Under the pieces are notes generated by a model. That model worked only from the letters and a program-made list of their open reading frames with translations, did not search any database and was not told the DNA's origin. Both the position numbers and the translations under genes were made by a program. Shown here one piece after another: positions 1 through 7,592 of a stretch of DNA of 34,541 nt; position 1 is the first letter of the stretch, and each line of letters opens with the position of its first letter. The stretch comes from a virus. The stretch is from IMG/VR virus record IMGVR_UViG_3300021963_000380, positions 1 to 34,541 of that record, one strand, 5' to 3'.

Positions 1-71
1 TCAATCATATTTTTAATTGTAAAAACAAGTTGGGGGTCACGATACGAAGCAATCTGAACAAAAATTTTCAT
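1..71 (-). CDS. Glycosyltransferase, GlcNAc-type (PF11397-like), 5' fragment cut by window edge
   Basis: Reading the minus strand from the ATG at 69-71 gives 23 codons without a stop before the window ends. The peptide begins MKIFVQIASYRDPQL. The segment I-A-S-Y-R-D-P at its N-terminus is typical of the GlcNAc-transferase family PF11397, where it forms the first beta strand and the start of the nucleotide-sugar site. Only this opening is visible, so catalytic residues further on cannot be checked. It lies just downstream of the large minus-strand tail protein, so it may modify a virion protein or a surface glycan; that is inference. No octamer promoter like those seen elsewhere is found in the 61 bases before it, so it is probably read through from the gene upstream. 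Confidence 0.6.
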   Translation of the reverse strand, partial: MKIFVQIASYRDPQLVFTIKNMI

Positions 72-132
72 TGTATTTTATTTTACCCAAAAAAATATGG
101 ACAAAAAAATAAAAATGAATAACTAAGTAAAA

Positions 133-2412
133 TTAAATAGGAGTTGCCGATGGTGTTGGTGTGGGTGTTGGACTTTGAGGAATCAAACATGGATATGTAA
201 CTTTACAAGTATCACAATCATCATACACATCAACAACAATAGGACCTGTTGGTGAACCTTCACTCACTAATGTTGGAGTATTAACTATCTCATAACACTG
301 TATGTTACCATTTAAATTAACACTTATTATATCACCAACATTTAATGGTATTATACTACTAATAAGTTCTGTCGGAATATTAGACCCATCACAACAATAC
401 GTTAATCCTCCTATTTCCCAAGTATAATTGTAATAAGAAGCGGTGGGTGACGGAGTAGGCGTTACACTACTTGTTGGTGTTATACTTGGTGTCGGTGTTA
501 ACGTCATTGTTGGTGTCATACTTGGTGTTGGTGTTGGTGTTACAGGACAAGAAGGACAGAATGGATTAAACAAAAGATAATTGTTCTTTAAAACTCTAAA
601 GTTGTGTTGGATTTCGGGTGATAATAACGGTTTGTTGTAAAATCTAAATTGTGATATCCCTCCATTAAACGTTCCTGCAAAATATTTTTCTAAATAAATG
701 TTATTTGTAAGTGCGCTTAAAGATGTACCACTCATAACATTATCAGGAAACAATTGTGGGTCTTGAATATATTCATTATAATCAGAAGTTGGTTTGGCAC
801 TAAAGATAAGGTTTTCATGTAAACCTTGTGTTCCACCACCTATAGACATATTAAACGGAACCCCTATTTGTCTTTCTTTGATTGTATCTAATCCTCTTGG
901 AATGATTTCCTCAAAGTTATCGACAATAAAAAACGGCATTCCATTAACGTAAATTGTGAATGTACCAATTCTATAATCTTTTTCTAACAACCAGTTGTTA
1001 TTTAATTCAACAATTTCTATTCTTTGTGGTGGGGGAGAATTAGGGTCTGTTGTTGGTGGCATTATTAATGATAAAGTTTGACCTACAGTTTCTGCACTAT
1101 AAGGGTCTGAGGTTATTATACCTAACCCTCCTTTCCAAAGTAAATCACAATCATCATACCATCGTTTTCGTTCCCAAACAGCGTCTATCTGAACCCAATG
1201 TTCTTCATCTGAATATGTCGTACCTGAACAATAATCATATATTCCTTTAGTAGAACAAAACTCTTCAAACGTATAACCTGTTACGGAAGTTCTACCTGTT
1301 ATACAAGTTCCTGATACTTCACAATCACCCGTCATTCTAAAAACCCTAACACAAACACTTGGATTTTTTGGGTCTCCACTCAATCTTAACGCAATCGCAT
1401 TTGACATTGAATCGTATAGTGGGTCGTGCTCTGGTGTTGATATTGTAACTGGACATGGATTGCAGGCACATACTTCACATCCACATGTATTGTGGATTGT
1501 GGTTTGTCCTGTTGGTGGATAAACATAGTCACAATTTGAATTTGTTACACCTGTGTTTGCACAAGCACAAGTAACTAAATCTCTCAAATCTTTTGTAACA
1601 TACGTATAACCAGATGTTTCCCCCGATGCGTGGTGCCAATATTTGTTTTCACCTCTGGCCCCTAAATAAAAGAAAATGTTTTCATTTTGGGGGTAATATG
1701 CGTTTAAAGTTGTGTATCCTGATGGCGGTGTATATTCATCAACAAATCTAGGTTTTATTAACATCTCTACAGTCCAACCTCTATGCATTCTAGTTGGTAA
1801 TGCGTCATATTCAAAACCAAATAGTTTATAAAATCCTTGATAAAAACCTCCATAAAATTCTTGGTACGTCCCAATCGTGTTGGCACTTTTTGTAACAATA
1901 CTATAAACAGAACCTGATGGGACCCCTGAAAATCTGTGGTTTGGTAAAGATGTATATCCACTAACTTGGTGAAATTTCATTTCTCTACCAAATGAATAAC
2001 GGTCAAATTTAGACGCACCTGTTAATACTCCATTTGTAATAGTAATACTTTGACCCGTCATACCGGTTACCAAACCATTATCAGTTCCTGTTAAACCAAT
2101 ATCACATAATGTTTGGGCAGTTATACAGTTGGGGTTAAAATTTTCGGGTGTCCAATAAGCACCAGCCACCACAATATTATTAAAGTCATATACGTTATAC
2201 TCAAGGTCAAAAGTTTGAGTATTTGCCGAGCTATTAAAATTTATATTAATAGGTAATGTATTACCATCACCAACCCCTATAACATATGGAGAAAATACAA
2301 CTTCTTGATTAAAATCTCGTTCGTCTGATGCTAAAGAAATGTCTTCACCGGTATATCTATTGATTAAATACCATTTATTATAGACATATTGATTGATGTT
2401 TTGATAAGCCAT
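133..2412 (-). CDS. Large tail/adhesin-type virion protein with LamG-like fold and Pro/Thr-rich linkers
   Basis: 759 residues. The N-terminal ~200 residues are unassigned. Residues ~211-605 look like a split concanavalin/LamG jelly roll: GWTVEMLIKPRF at 212-223, HWVQIDAVWERKRW at 405-418, FTIYVNGMPFF at 485-495 and GGISQFRFYNKPLLSPE at 584-600. A Cys-rich insert lies at ~282-320 and further Cys pairs follow to ~422. Residues ~624-657 are a repeated Pro-Thr-Pro/Ser linker. A small Cys-containing domain follows (~660-745), and the protein ends inside a second Pro-Thr linker (~747-759). LamG folds and PT linkers are common in phage tail and surface-binding proteins, so host-surface binding is likely. 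It has a promoter-like octamer 6 bases before its start and is divergent from the next gene. Ending in a linker is odd and may mean loss of distal domains. Confidence 0.7.
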   Translation of the reverse strand: MAYQNINQYVYNKWYLINRYTGEDISLASDERDFNQEVVFSPYVIGVGDGNTLPININFNSSANTQTFDLEYNVYDFNNIVVAGAYWTPENFNPNCITAQTLCDIGLTGTDNGLVTGMTGQSITITNGVLTGASKFDRYSFGREMKFHQVSGYTSLPNHRFSGVPSGSVYSIVTKSANTIGTYQEFYGGFYQGFYKLFGFEYDALPTRMHRGWTVEMLIKPRFVDEYTPPSGYTTLNAYYPQNENIFFYLGARGENKYWHHASGETSGYTYVTKDLRDLVTCACANTGVTNSNCDYVYPPTGQTTIHNTCGCEVCACNPCPVTISTPEHDPLYDSMSNAIALRLSGDPKNPSVCVRVFRMTGDCEVSGTCITGRTSVTGYTFEEFCSTKGIYDYCSGTTYSDEEHWVQIDAVWERKRWYDDCDLLWKGGLGIITSDPYSAETVGQTLSLIMPPTTDPNSPPPQRIEIVELNNNWLLEKDYRIGTFTIYVNGMPFFIVDNFEEIIPRGLDTIKERQIGVPFNMSIGGGTQGLHENLIFSAKPTSDYNEYIQDPQLFPDNVMSGTSLSALTNNIYLEKYFAGTFNGGISQFRFYNKPLLSPEIQHNFRVLKNNYLLFNPFCPSCPVTPTPTPSMTPTMTLTPTPSITPTSSVTPTPSPTASYYNYTWEIGGLTYCCDGSNIPTELISSIIPLNVGDIISVNLNGNIQCYEIVNTPTLVSEGSPTGPIVVDVYDDCDTCKVTYPCLIPQSPTPTPTPSATPI

Positions 2413-2418
2413 TTGTAC

Positions 2419-2426
2419 ATAAATAC
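2419..2426 (-). promoter_or_regulatory. Candidate late promoter octamer GTATTTAT
   Basis: The minus-strand octamer GTATTTAT ends 6 bases before the start codon of the LamG-like tail gene. It belongs to a set of near-identical octamers placed before many units in this window. It resembles the T4 late promoter TATAAATA except in the two middle bases. No -35 element is evident. Only 9 bases separate it from a plus-strand copy. Confidence 0.5.
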
Positions 2427-2435
2427 TTTTATGAT

Positions 2436-2443
2436 GTATTTAT
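2436..2443 (+). promoter_or_regulatory. Candidate late promoter octamer GTATTTAT (divergent partner)
   Basis: The plus-strand octamer GTATTTAT, followed by A to give TATTTATA, ends 11 bases before the ATG at 2455. It is back to back with the minus-strand copy at 2419-2426, so the 42-base gap between the two genes holds a compact divergent promoter pair. Confidence 0.5.
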
Positions 2444-2454
2444 AGTAAGAAATT

Positions 2455-3303
2455 ATGTTAGAACTTAATAAAGAATATTTCGCCAATCCTTATTATTTCT
2501 TTTTAAAAGAAAACAGAAACACTATTGATGTGTATTTTTCTGTTCAAACTACATTGTCTGAAGCAAGAAAAAAAGATGAAAAAATTTCTGTTCCGAAATC
2601 AAAAGAAAAAGAATTAAAGTCTGTTGTTTCCAAGTTGGGAAAACAAAAAGACAAAAAATACGACTTAAATGATTTGAAAAAAATTTTATCAAAAGTTGGA
2701 AAGAATAAAGATGAGTTTACCGAAATAGTAAACTACGATGGTTCCATGAGTGATTCGTCAATTCCAATTTTGAATATGACAATGCATCCAAGAAAAACTA
2801 TGGACCAAACGGTTAGAGCAACAAGAAGTCCAAAACCACCATACACAGGGACATATCGTGTTTATTACGGTGAATCAACCGAAGATGAACCAACAATTCA
2901 AGAAGTTGATTATTCTGATGCGTTTGGTTATGAAGAAACCGAAGAATTGGACGGAAAAGAAACATTCAAGTATTTGAAAGATAAAATGGAAATGGACCCT
3001 GAAGAGGCTTATAACAGAACAAAACAATTTGGTAAAGACCCATCAGGTAAAAGAGATAAAAGTTCAAAATATTACAAAGACAAAAACTTTGTTACAAAAG
3101 CAACATTGTCTGAAATTGAAAAACAAAAAATGAGAAAGATGATTGAGGATATCATCTCTAAGAAAACCAATGACTATGAATTATCTCAAAAATCAGAGGC
3201 CAGTGAAATGTTGAAAAAGAATATTAAAGTTTTGAAAAAGATGGCCGATAAAGAGGGTTTGTCCCTTAGAGACTTAATGAATTTATTAAAAGGTGAACAG
3301 TAA
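2455..3303 (+). CDS. Unknown charged protein, first gene of a small-protein cluster
   Basis: 282 residues, very rich in Lys, Glu and Asp, not recognised. Residues ~40-85 are Lys-rich and probably helical. The middle (~95-150) is less charged and contains Pro/Tyr-rich RSPKPPYTGTYRVYYG. The C-terminal third is again Lys/Glu-rich helix ending in LSLRDLMNLLKGEQ. No membrane segment or signal peptide is seen. The ATG at 2455 lies 11 bases after a promoter-like octamer and has no Shine-Dalgarno. The end overlaps the next gene by 11 bases, so it heads a unit of five genes. A virion or head-accessory role is a guess from position beside a tail gene. Confidence 0.6.
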   Translation: MLELNKEYFANPYYFFLKENRNTIDVYFSVQTTLSEARKKDEKISVPKSKEKELKSVVSKLGKQKDKKYDLNDLKKILSKVGKNKDEFTEIVNYDGSMSDSSIPILNMTMHPRKTMDQTVRATRSPKPPYTGTYRVYYGESTEDEPTIQEVDYSDAFGYEETEELDGKETFKYLKDKMEMDPEEAYNRTKQFGKDPSGKRDKSSKYYKDKNFVTKATLSEIEKQKMRKMIEDIISKKTNDYELSQKSEASEMLKKNIKVLKKMADKEGLSLRDLMNLLKGEQ

Positions 3304-3769
3304 ATTATATGGTAAACATTTTACAATTCCTGACGAAGTTAGGAAACACTTGGTAACAATGTACCAACAACATGGCGCTGCGGGTCAAGGAGGTGATGGA
3401 TATGAAAGAAATAGACAGTTACAAAACTCACCATCATTATCATATCAACAGGCCAAAAGAATTAAAAATTTTTTTGATTCTTATAATGGAGACCAAAACG
3501 GACCCGAGTTTAATTTGAATGGGGGTGTTAAAATGAAACAATTTGTGGAGTCAATTTTATCAGGGGCAAGAAGGGGCTTAGAATTGACTGACAGAAATAA
3601 AAGAGATACTGGAATGCAAATGGACAGAGAATACACATCTAAACTTCCAAATATGAACATTTCACCATCTAAAGAACACAAAGGTGGTAGAGAAAAACAC
3701 ATGAACGAAGAAGTCGTTCAAAGCCTAAAAAGGATAAATGAAATAATGGAGAAACTATGGCAACTTTAA
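3293..3769 (+). CDS. Unknown 158-residue protein with GTG start
   Basis: The protein starts at a GTG that lies inside the last codons of the previous gene, an 11-base overlap that indicates translational coupling. It has a Gly/Gln-rich stretch near residues 26-45, a helical segment with ESILSGARRGLEL in the middle, and a Lys/Glu-rich C-terminal helix that ends in INEIMEKLWQL. I do not recognise a family. The 13-base overlap with the next gene keeps it within the same unit. The sequence INE|I near the C-terminus fits the loose (I/L)-x-Glu prohead-protease pattern, but one short match is weak evidence. A virion-associated role is inferred only from the cluster. Confidence 0.6.
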   Translation: MNSKLYGKHFTIPDEVRKHLVTMYQQHGAAGQGGDGYERNRQLQNSPSLSYQQAKRIKNFFDSYNGDQNGPEFNLNGGVKMKQFVESILSGARRGLELTDRNKRDTGMQMDREYTSKLPNMNISPSKEHKGGREKHMNEEVVQSLKRINEIMEKLWQL

Positions 3770-4047
3770 TTCCGTTGGATTACTCACAACCAGCAAACAC
3801 TTTAACCGCAATTGCTAACAATCAAAGAACTGTTAATCAAGTAAAAAATGACTATATACCTACCGCAGATGAATATTCTGTAACGGCACCTGACGCAATA
3901 GCGGACGGAGATGCTTTGGGTAGGGGTACAGGTATTTTCTTGGATGTTTATAATGAAGGTGGTGGAACAAGTGTAGATGTGGTTGAGAGAAAATTAGAAA
4001 TCAAAATAAACAAGTACAACAAGAACAAAACTTACCCTGACTTTTAA
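3757..4047 (+). CDS. Unknown 96-residue small protein
   Basis: A short protein beginning MATLIPLDYSQPANTLTAIA. It has a central Asp/Ala/Gly-rich segment (DAIADGDALGRGTG, residues ~46-59) and a basic C-terminus (KLEIKINKYNKNKTYPDF). The family is not recognised. The start overlaps the preceding gene by 13 bases and the stop codon shares its last base with the next ATG, so it sits in the middle of a translationally coupled unit. The length and the mixed turn-rich sequence would suit a small virion or adaptor subunit, but nothing decides this. Confidence 0.55.
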   Translation: MATLIPLDYSQPANTLTAIANNQRTVNQVKNDYIPTADEYSVTAPDAIADGDALGRGTGIFLDVYNEGGGTSVDVVERKLEIKINKYNKNKTYPDF

Positions 4048-4445
4048 TGAAATTAACTAACTCACTGAAAACAATCTTGTTAGAAGCCGCAAATTTGGGC
4101 GATGTCCAAAAAGCGGTAAAAAACAAAGATGTTGTAGTAATTTACTATGATGGTGATGAACCAGGTGGTAAAGGACTGCGATTAATTGAACCAGTGTGTT
4201 TAGGTTATTCTAAAGCAAACAATTTAGTGTTAAGAGCGTGGGATTATGAAGGTGCGTCACATAAAAGTTATTTGGGGGTTTTACCACTTCCAAGTTGGAG
4301 AATGTTTAGATTGGATAAAATCCTTTCATTTAAACCGACCACAGAAAAATTTGACACACCAAGACCAGGATATAATTTTACTGGTGACAAAAGTATGAAT
4401 CGTGTTATCATTAATAGTAAATTTGATAACATACCAAGAGCATAA
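4047..4445 (+). CDS. WYL-like beta-barrel protein with candidate capsid-targeting N-terminus
   Basis: 132 residues. Residues ~29-110 resemble a WYL-type domain: VVVIYYDGD, then LRLIEPVCLGYSKANNLVLR, then a strand ending in SWRMFRLDKI. WYL domains bind ligands or nucleic acid and usually sit in regulators; here there is no helix-turn-helix, only the barrel. The N-terminus MKLTNSLKTILLE|AANLG is a short helix ending in Leu-Leu-Glu|Ala at 11-14, the form of a T4 capsid-targeting peptide cut by the prohead protease. If that is right, the protein is packed in the head and may enter the host with the DNA. The ATG overlaps the previous stop by one base. The WYL call rests on pattern reading only. 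Confidence 0.55.
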   Translation: MKLTNSLKTILLEAANLGDVQKAVKNKDVVVIYYDGDEPGGKGLRLIEPVCLGYSKANNLVLRAWDYEGASHKSYLGVLPLPSWRMFRLDKILSFKPTTEKFDTPRPGYNFTGDKSMNRVIINSKFDNIPRA

Positions 4446-4447
4446 TT

Positions 4448-5041
4448 ATGATGGACGAAAATTCTTTAATGCAAAAATTAGTGATGGCCAAAAAGGTTAT
4501 GGACATTCACAACGGAACCCCAAGAGGGTCATCCAGAAATATTAATATTCCCAATGTAGAAAATTTTGATGTCCCTGACGCAAAATATAACATACCAACA
4601 GACATGTTAATGTCTGAACAAGCGGTAGTGCAAAAACAAAATAGTTCTTCAGTTCCTGCAACAAAAGATAGAATTTTAAATTCAAAACTACCTGATGAGA
4701 TAAAAAAACTCATGATTGAGCATCCAATCTCACAACCAGCAGGTATGGCAGGACCGTCTATTAGTGATGATTTGGTTAATAAAGCGTCTAGATTAATGAA
4801 AGACAATTTATTTTCTGAAGGAACTAATTCACCACAAAAACAACCCCAAAGACAAACTCAAGGACAAAATGTTCCTGGAAACACTGATTTAAAGAAATTA
4901 GTAAAAGAAGCCGTCCGTGAAATTTTGTCAGAAAGTGGATTGTTAACTGAATCAACATCCAAGTCTAATGACCAATTTTCATTCAGAGTTGGTCAACACA
5001 TTTTTGAAGGAAAAATTTCCAAAATCAAAAAACTTAAGTAA
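4448..5041 (+). CDS. Unknown protein with C-terminal (I/L)xE helix, possible head-associated protein
   Basis: 197 residues; two adjacent ATGs (4448 and 4451) could both serve. The N-terminal two thirds are polar and low in structure, with a Gln-rich run at ~129-140. The C-terminal part has a helix DLKKLVKEAVREILSESG (147-164), followed by a compact tail FSFRVGQHIFEGKISKIKKL (177-196). The helix ends in Ile-Leu-Ser-Glu and resembles the terminal helices of two other proteins here (22264-22755 and the C-terminus of 23200-24174), so a shared targeting or protease-recognition role is possible. It follows the WYL-like gene after two bases and closes the five-gene unit; 48 bases without an obvious terminator separate it from the glycosyltransferase that follows. 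Confidence 0.55.
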   Translation: MMDENSLMQKLVMAKKVMDIHNGTPRGSSRNINIPNVENFDVPDAKYNIPTDMLMSEQAVVQKQNSSSVPATKDRILNSKLPDEIKKLMIEHPISQPAGMAGPSISDDLVNKASRLMKDNLFSEGTNSPQKQPQRQTQGQNVPGNTDLKKLVKEAVREILSESGLLTESTSKSNDQFSFRVGQHIFEGKISKIKKLK

Positions 5042-5089
5042 TCTTTGATTTTCTCATAATTTTTAATATCTTTTTCCTAAAAGATTAAG

Positions 5090-6304
5090 ATGTCTAAAAT
5101 TAAAGTATTAGTTGTTCCGTCTGACAGAACGGGCGTAGGTAAATTCAGGTCTGTCGACCCACATATTTTTTTACAAAATCAATACCCAAATGATTTCCAT
5201 ATTGATATTGATTACGAACCAAACATGGAAGACTTGAACTATTGGTCTAACTATCAAATTGTTCATTTTCATAGAACCATTACACCTGATTATGACAAAA
5301 GTAAGGATTTTGTTGAAATGTTAAATTTGTTAGGAATTATTACTATTATGGACTTGGATGACTATTGGTTACCAACAAAAGAACACCCAATACATCCAAT
5401 TATTATGCAACATAAAATTCATGAAAAAATTGTTGCTAATTTGAGAGTTGCAAAATATGTGTCAACAACAACTTCATTGTTTGCGGATGAAATTAGTAAG
5501 GTCAATAAAAATGTTGTTGTTTTTCCAAACGCCATTAACCCAAAAGAACCTCAGTTTTGTGAGCCCACAATTGAATCCAATAAATTAAGAGTTGGTTGGT
5601 TAGGTGGTTCGTCTCATTTACATGATATAATGTTATTAGAAGGTTTAGGTCACCATATGGAAAACCACAAAAATGAGGCACAGTTTTATCTTTGTGGATT
5701 TGATATTCGTGGTGTTGTAACTGAAATTAACAAAGATACCGGAGAACAAACCAAGAGACCAATTAAACCACATGAAACTGTTTGGGCGAGATATGAAGAA
5801 ATTATTACCAATAACTATAAATTAGTTGGAGAACCTTACAAAATTGAATTGATGAAATGGAAAGAATTTGAAGATTCGTCAAGTTGGGATGACAGTTACT
5901 ACCAAAGAGTTTGGACAAGACCTGTAACATCATATGCTAAAAATTATTCAAAATTTGATGTATCTTTGGCACCAATTAAGAATCACATATTTAACAGAAT
6001 GAAATCACAATTAAAAGTCATTGAGGCGGGTTTTTACAAAAAGGCATTAATTGCATCAAATGTTGGTCCATATACAATTGATTTGAAACATTGCTTAGAT
6101 AATGGTAACTTTGTTGACGGAAACGCTATGTTGGTTAATGAAAATAGAAATCACTCAGATTGGTATAAGTTTATTAAAAAACTTATTCAGAACCCAAATA
6201 TGGCTAAAGACATGGGTGAAAGATTGTATGAAACTGTTAAAGACACTTACGATTTACACAACGTAACAAAGACAAGAGCGGAATTTTATAAATCAATTGT
6301 ATGA
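5090..6304 (+). CDS. Glycosyltransferase, GT4-like (GT-B fold)
   Basis: 404 residues. The first domain opens with KIKVLVVPSDRTGVGKFR and contains IVHFHRTI near 57-64 and a DLDDYW segment at 88-93. The linker strand VVVFPNAIN (142-150) and the start of the second domain, LRVGWLGGSSH (166-176), are typical of GT4 enzymes. The C-terminal donor site is seen in SQLKVIEAGFYKKALIASN (306-324) with Glu312 as the likely nucleotide-sugar ligand. An insert rich in acidic and aromatic residues lies at ~205-285. No membrane segment is present, so it acts in the cytoplasm. It is the first of a long series of sugar genes and overlaps the exonuclease gene by 4 bases. The acceptor cannot be told from sequence. 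Confidence 0.8.
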   Translation: MSKIKVLVVPSDRTGVGKFRSVDPHIFLQNQYPNDFHIDIDYEPNMEDLNYWSNYQIVHFHRTITPDYDKSKDFVEMLNLLGIITIMDLDDYWLPTKEHPIHPIIMQHKIHEKIVANLRVAKYVSTTTSLFADEISKVNKNVVVFPNAINPKEPQFCEPTIESNKLRVGWLGGSSHLHDIMLLEGLGHHMENHKNEAQFYLCGFDIRGVVTEINKDTGEQTKRPIKPHETVWARYEEIITNNYKLVGEPYKIELMKWKEFEDSSSWDDSYYQRVWTRPVTSYAKNYSKFDVSLAPIKNHIFNRMKSQLKVIEAGFYKKALIASNVGPYTIDLKHCLDNGNFVDGNAMLVNENRNHSDWYKFIKKLIQNPNMAKDMGERLYETVKDTYDLHNVTKTRAEFYKSIV

Positions 6305-7002
6305 TAGATATACCTTTACACCAAATTTTATTTTTAGACATTGAAACCGTAGGTATAACATCTACCTACGATGACTTGGAAAAAAAATACCCTATGCTTC
6401 ATAAGCAATTTCATAACTATTTTGATTGGTTTTTGAAGAGATATCCCGAAGATTCTAGTCTTCCACCTAAAGACATTTATCACAATAGAGCCGCTTTGGT
6501 TCCCGAATTTTCAAAGATTGTATGTGTTTGTATGGCTTTTGTTGATAAGGAAGGTAAAGTTCGTTCACAAGTCCTTAAAAATGATGATGAATATACTTTA
6601 TTAAAAGAGGTAAATCACTTGTTTGAAAGATGTAATAATTTAGGATTTTGGATGTGTGGGCACAATATTAAAAATTTTGATATTCCTGTTATGATGAAAA
6701 GAATGATGGTTAACGGAATTGAACCGTCAAAATTATTACCTCGTTACGATACAAAACCTTGGGAAGTTAGGGCTATCGATACATTAGAAGTTTGGAGAGC
6801 AGGTAATCCTTGGGGTCTTGCATCATTAGAATTAATGTGTGCGGCAATGGGTGTTGAATCGTCAAAAGAAGGTGAAGTAACGGGTAATAGAGTTCATGAC
6901 GCGTATTGGTTGGACGGTATGTTAGAAGCAATTTCGGACTATTGTGAAAGAGACGTTTTAGTATTAGTAAAAATAATAGATAAATTAAAAAAATTAAGAT
7001 GA
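6301..7002 (+). CDS. 3'-5' exonuclease, DEDDy type (PolB exonuclease-like)
   Basis: 233 residues with the three exonuclease motifs of the DEDD superfamily. Exo I is FLDIET (11-16) with Asp13 and Glu15, Exo II is GHNIKNFDIPVM (120-131) with Asp127, and Exo III is YCERD (214-218) with Tyr214 and Asp218, which makes it DEDDy. The general form, without any polymerase domain, fits the predicted PolB-like exonuclease family (PF10108). These enzymes remove 3' nucleotides with two metal ions; roles in phage DNA repair or proofreading in trans are likely. It overlaps both neighbours by 4 bases and is followed directly by dut, so DNA metabolism genes are set inside the sugar block. Confidence 0.85.
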   Translation: MIDIPLHQILFLDIETVGITSTYDDLEKKYPMLHKQFHNYFDWFLKRYPEDSSLPPKDIYHNRAALVPEFSKIVCVCMAFVDKEGKVRSQVLKNDDEYTLLKEVNHLFERCNNLGFWMCGHNIKNFDIPVMMKRMMVNGIEPSKLLPRYDTKPWEVRAIDTLEVWRAGNPWGLASLELMCAAMGVESSKEGEVTGNRVHDAYWLDGMLEAISDYCERDVLVLVKIIDKLKKLR

Positions 7003-7592
7003 GATATTCAGAAGAATTAGAAAAAGAACTGCAAAAACTTTTAAAAGACTTAGAACTGACTATGGGAGAGGCTTTGGCTGATTTGGAAATTAAAGAAATT
7101 GAAGGAGTGAACTTAGAAGAACTTGAGAAAAATTTTAAAGTTCCAAAACCTAAACAAACGTTAAGTTACGAAAAGATACATCCAAACGCTATTGACCCTA
7201 TGTACAACTATCCTTCAGATAGTGGGTTTGATTTACATTCTACAGAAAGTTTATCAATTCCACCCTTGAGTAGAATGTTAGTTCCAACAGGGTTAAAACT
7301 ATCTATTCCAACAGGATATGAAATACAAGTTAGGTCCAAAAGTGGTTTGGCTCTAAAACAAGGACTGATGGTTTTAAACTCACCTGGAACTGTTGACCAA
7401 GGATATACAGGAGAAGTTAAAGTTATTTTGTTTAACACAAATCAAACAAATTATCAAATAAATGTTGGTGACAAAATTGCTCAAGCGGTTTTATGTCCCG
7501 TAATGTGTGGTGAGGTTGTTGACTTGTTAAACGTTGAAAAGATTGAAGATGGGGAAAGAAGTGATAAAGGTTTTGGGAGTACGGGTATATGA
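6999..7592 (+). CDS. dut: dUTPase (dUTP diphosphatase) with N-terminal helical extension
   Basis: 197 residues. All five trimeric dUTPase motifs are present: DSGFDL (74-79), RSKSGLA (112-118), the GTVDQGYTGEV segment (130-140) with catalytic Asp133, GDKIAQAV (157-164) and the C-terminal arm RSDKGFGSTG (187-196). It hydrolyses dUTP to dUMP and pyrophosphate, limiting uracil in phage DNA and feeding dTMP synthesis. The core alone would be about 145 residues; the first ~50 are an extra Glu/Lys/Leu-rich segment (ELEKELQKLLKDLELTMGE) that looks like a coiled coil or helical hairpin. The ATG overlaps the exonuclease stop by 4 bases, which supports the long start. Confidence 0.93.
   Translation: MRYSEELEKELQKLLKDLELTMGEALADLEIKEIEGVNLEELEKNFKVPKPKQTLSYEKIHPNAIDPMYNYPSDSGFDLHSTESLSIPPLSRMLVPTGLKLSIPTGYEIQVRSKSGLALKQGLMVLNSPGTVDQGYTGEVKVILFNTNQTNYQINVGDKIAQAVLCPVMCGEVVDLLNVEKIEDGERSDKGFGSTGI

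Noticed and set aside
72-132. Possible continuation of the PT-linker tail protein past its stop
   Set aside because: Translation of the 61 bases after the stop in all frames shows no further domain or linker repeat.
5039-5087. 8-base inverted repeat (TAATCTTT / AAAGATTA) before the first glycosyltransferase
   Set aside because: The arms are AT-rich, 33 bases apart and without a T-run that fits a terminator; chance is likely in such DNA.
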